DNA from: Deltaproteobacteria bacterium
GTDB taxonomy: Bacteria; Bdellovibrionota; FAC87; UBA2466
Direction: 5' to 3'
Assembly (NCBI GenBank): GCA_013205415.1
Contig: JABMMY010000351.1
Location: 1-6,841, forward strand
DNA: 6,841 nucleotides
Shown: in pieces, positions 6,399-6,841 of the stretch
Numbering within the stretch: the first letter of the stretch is position 1
Layout: the number at the start of each line of letters is the position of its first letter
The notes under the pieces: generated by a model
What the model was told of the DNA's origin: nothing
The model's database searches: none
What the model saw: the letters and a program-made list of their open reading frames with translations, nothing else
Program-made: the position numbers and the translations under genes

Positions 6399-6423
6399 AC
6401 CTCTCAAAACCGAGATGTTTTAA
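6394..6423 (-). repeat. 12-base-pair hairpin with one mismatch, overlapping the previous hairpin
   Basis: TTAAAACCTCTC (6394-6405) pairs with GAGATGTTTTAA (6412-6423), with one mismatch (6401 against 6416) and a six-base loop. On the minus strand it would lie at the very 5' end of the transcript predicted from the promoter at 6435-6463. One arm contains a copy of the repeated TTGAGAGG motif. Confidence 0.6.
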
Positions 6424-6556
6424 CAGAACGAAGGGTTGTACCATGCGCGATGTGTCAAATCAATAGCCACTTTTGAAACTCACATAGAATCAATAACTTA
6501 TGTTAACACTAAACTCCTCTCAAAACACCCATTCACAACAGTTAGACACCTCTCAA
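6400..6556 (-). repeat. Three direct copies of TTGAGAGG
   Basis: On the minus strand the octamer lies at 6549-6556, 6516-6523 and 6400-6407. The last two copies are identical over 11 bases (GTTTTGAGAGG, 6516-6526 and 6400-6410). The spacings are 33 and 116 bases, near whole numbers of helical turns. The copies flank the candidate barrel-gene promoter, two upstream and one just inside the leader, as expected of a regulator's binding sites. The regulator is unknown. Confidence 0.45.
6435..6463 (-). promoter_or_regulatory. Candidate promoter for the barrel gene
   Basis: On the minus strand, TTGATT (6458-6463) and TACAAC (6435-6440) are separated by 17 bases, and the -10 box is preceded by TGG, giving an extended TGn -10. 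Each hexamer matches four of six consensus positions. Transcription would start near 6428 and give a leader of about 94 bases containing both hairpins. A perfect TTGACA at 6453-6458 overlaps the -35 but has no -10 box at proper spacing. Confidence 0.4.
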
Positions 6557-6560
6557 TGAC

Positions 6561-6576
6561 AGGAATTTAGGAATTT
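6561..6576 (+). repeat. Tandem duplication of AGGAATTT
   Basis: Two perfect adjacent copies of an 8-base unit (6561-6568 and 6569-6576) stand at the start of a purine-rich stretch leading toward the DUF255 gene. They may be a replication-slippage product or a paired protein site. Confidence 0.5.
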
Positions 6577-6590
6577 AAAGAGGAGCTTAA

Positions 6591-6632
6591 AGGGGGACGG
6601 AGGTCTAAATTCGACCGGCAATTAAGCCCCCT
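6591..6632 (+). repeat. Nested GC-rich inverted repeat upstream of the DUF255 gene
   Basis: The outer arms AGGGGG (6591-6596) and CCCCCT (6627-6632) enclose the inner arms GGTC (6602-6605) and GACC (6613-6616) with a seven-base loop. It could fold in a plus-strand leader or act as a DNA site. It has no following T-run and unequal internal loops, so a terminator is unlikely. Confidence 0.35.
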
Positions 6633-6707
6633 AGATAGAGAAAGAGCTTTTTGCATTCTAATTTCAAGGGCCGTGACTTCCCAAAACAGGCTTATTAAAG
6701 TCTCCCC

Positions 6708-6841
6708 ATGATTAAGCACCCTTTTACGAATCGATTAACTTCAGAAACTAGTCCTTACCTACTTCAGCACGCCCATAATCCAGTAGATTGGTTTCCTTGG
6801 GGGGAAGAGGCATTAAAAAAAGCAAAAAAGGAAAATAAACC
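6708..6841 (+). CDS. DUF255 / thioredoxin-domain protein (YyaL/SPATA20 family), N-terminal fragment
   Basis: The first 44 codons of a gene that continues beyond the window. Residues 14-31, TSPYLLQHAHNPVDWFPW, followed by GEEALKKAKKENK, are the hallmark start of the DUF255 (thioredoxin-like) family, whose members are usually about 600-700 residues long. In this family a thioredoxin-like domain, often with a Cys-x-x-Cys motif, is followed by an alpha/alpha-barrel domain similar to sugar-processing enzymes. Both the Cys-x-x-Cys motif and the barrel would lie outside the window. The biochemical function is not firmly known. There is no signal peptide, which suggests a cytoplasmic protein. ATG 6708-6710 is the only possible ATG here, because an in-frame TAA occurs at 6696-6698. 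No Shine-Dalgarno sequence precedes it. It is divergent from the barrel gene across a 373-base regulatory region. Confidence 0.9.
   Translation, partial: MIKHPFTNRLTSETSPYLLQHAHNPVDWFPWGEEALKKAKKENK

Larger units (their letters stand above)
6335..6707. other. Structured divergent intergenic region between the barrel gene and the DUF255 gene
   Basis: These 373 bases hold no credible gene on either strand. The half nearer the barrel gene contains its ribosome binding site, two overlapping hairpins and a promoter-like sequence. TTGAGAGG occurs three times on the minus strand (6400-6407, 6516-6523, 6549-6556). The half nearer the DUF255 gene contains a tandem 8-base repeat, a purine-rich run and a GC-rich nested inverted repeat. 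A perfect palindrome TGTTAACA lies at 6501-6508. No convincing plus-strand promoter or Shine-Dalgarno sequence was found before the ATG at 6708. Confidence 0.6.

Noticed and set aside
6453..6458. Perfect TTGACA on the minus strand as the barrel-gene -35 box
   Set aside because: The nearest -10-like TACAAC is only 12 bases away, too close. The overlapping TTGATT gives the correct 17-base spacer.
6537..6545. AACAGTTAG shared with 2357-2365 as a common operator
   Set aside because: A nine-base match is expected many times by chance in a window this long, and the 6537 copy lacks the palindromic left arm.
6641..6652. AAAGAGCTTTTT as a rho-independent terminator on the plus strand
   Set aside because: The palindrome has only four or five weak pairs with no GC-rich stem, and no plus-strand gene precedes it.
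6673..6711. 12-codon GTG reading frame ending in ATGA overlap with the DUF255 gene, as a possible leader peptide
   Set aside because: The AAGGG upstream is only two bases from the GTG, there is no codon pattern suggesting attenuation, and such short frames are common by chance.

Overview
The window looks like an ordinary chromosomal stretch from a Gram-negative bacterium of moderate to low GC content (roughly 40% by eye). Several genes encode exported proteins with Sec signal peptides, one of them a probable outer-membrane beta-barrel. Together with the HEAT-repeat envelope protein and a divergent HemA, this would fit a Bdellovibrionota-type or other delta-like proteobacterium. That placement is an impression and not a demonstrated assignment. 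There are no rRNA or tRNA genes, insertion sequences, CRISPR arrays or phage genes.

Left part (1-2257, minus strand): a compact early-tetrapyrrole operon read right to left, hemA (glutamyl-tRNA reductase), hemC (hydroxymethylbilane synthase), then the start of a probable hemD (uroporphyrinogen-III synthase) cut by the window edge. hemA and hemC overlap in a GTGA tetranucleotide, and hemC overlaps the next gene by 8 bases, so translational coupling is likely. HemA keeps its catalytic N-terminal motifs, but its nucleotide-binding and inter-domain motifs are unusually degenerate.

Centre (2258-4119): a 209-base divergent intergenic region separates hemA from a plus-strand pair. The first gene of the pair is a small secreted protein of unknown function with a strong ribosome binding site. 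Ten bases later comes a full-length two-domain Sua5-type threonylcarbamoyl-AMP synthase, which makes the activated intermediate for the t6A37 tRNA modification.

Right part (4120-6334, minus strand): two envelope genes converge on sua5. A probable outer-membrane beta-barrel protein is followed by an exported protein with a POTRA-like N-terminal region, a Cys/His cluster and C-terminal HEAT-type helical repeats.

Right edge (6335-6841): a 373-base divergent intergenic region is the most structured non-coding sequence here. On the minus strand it holds a plausible promoter, then two perfect or near-perfect hairpins that share bases and so cannot both form, then the barrel gene. TTGAGAGG occurs three times on the minus strand in the same region. 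On the plus strand it ends at the first 44 codons of a DUF255/thioredoxin-domain (YyaL/SPATA20-type) protein that runs off the window.

I found no clear new multi-gene system. The best candidates for something undescribed are the overlapping-hairpin leader of the barrel gene with its repeated motif, the POTRA-like plus HEAT architecture, and the atypical HemA.
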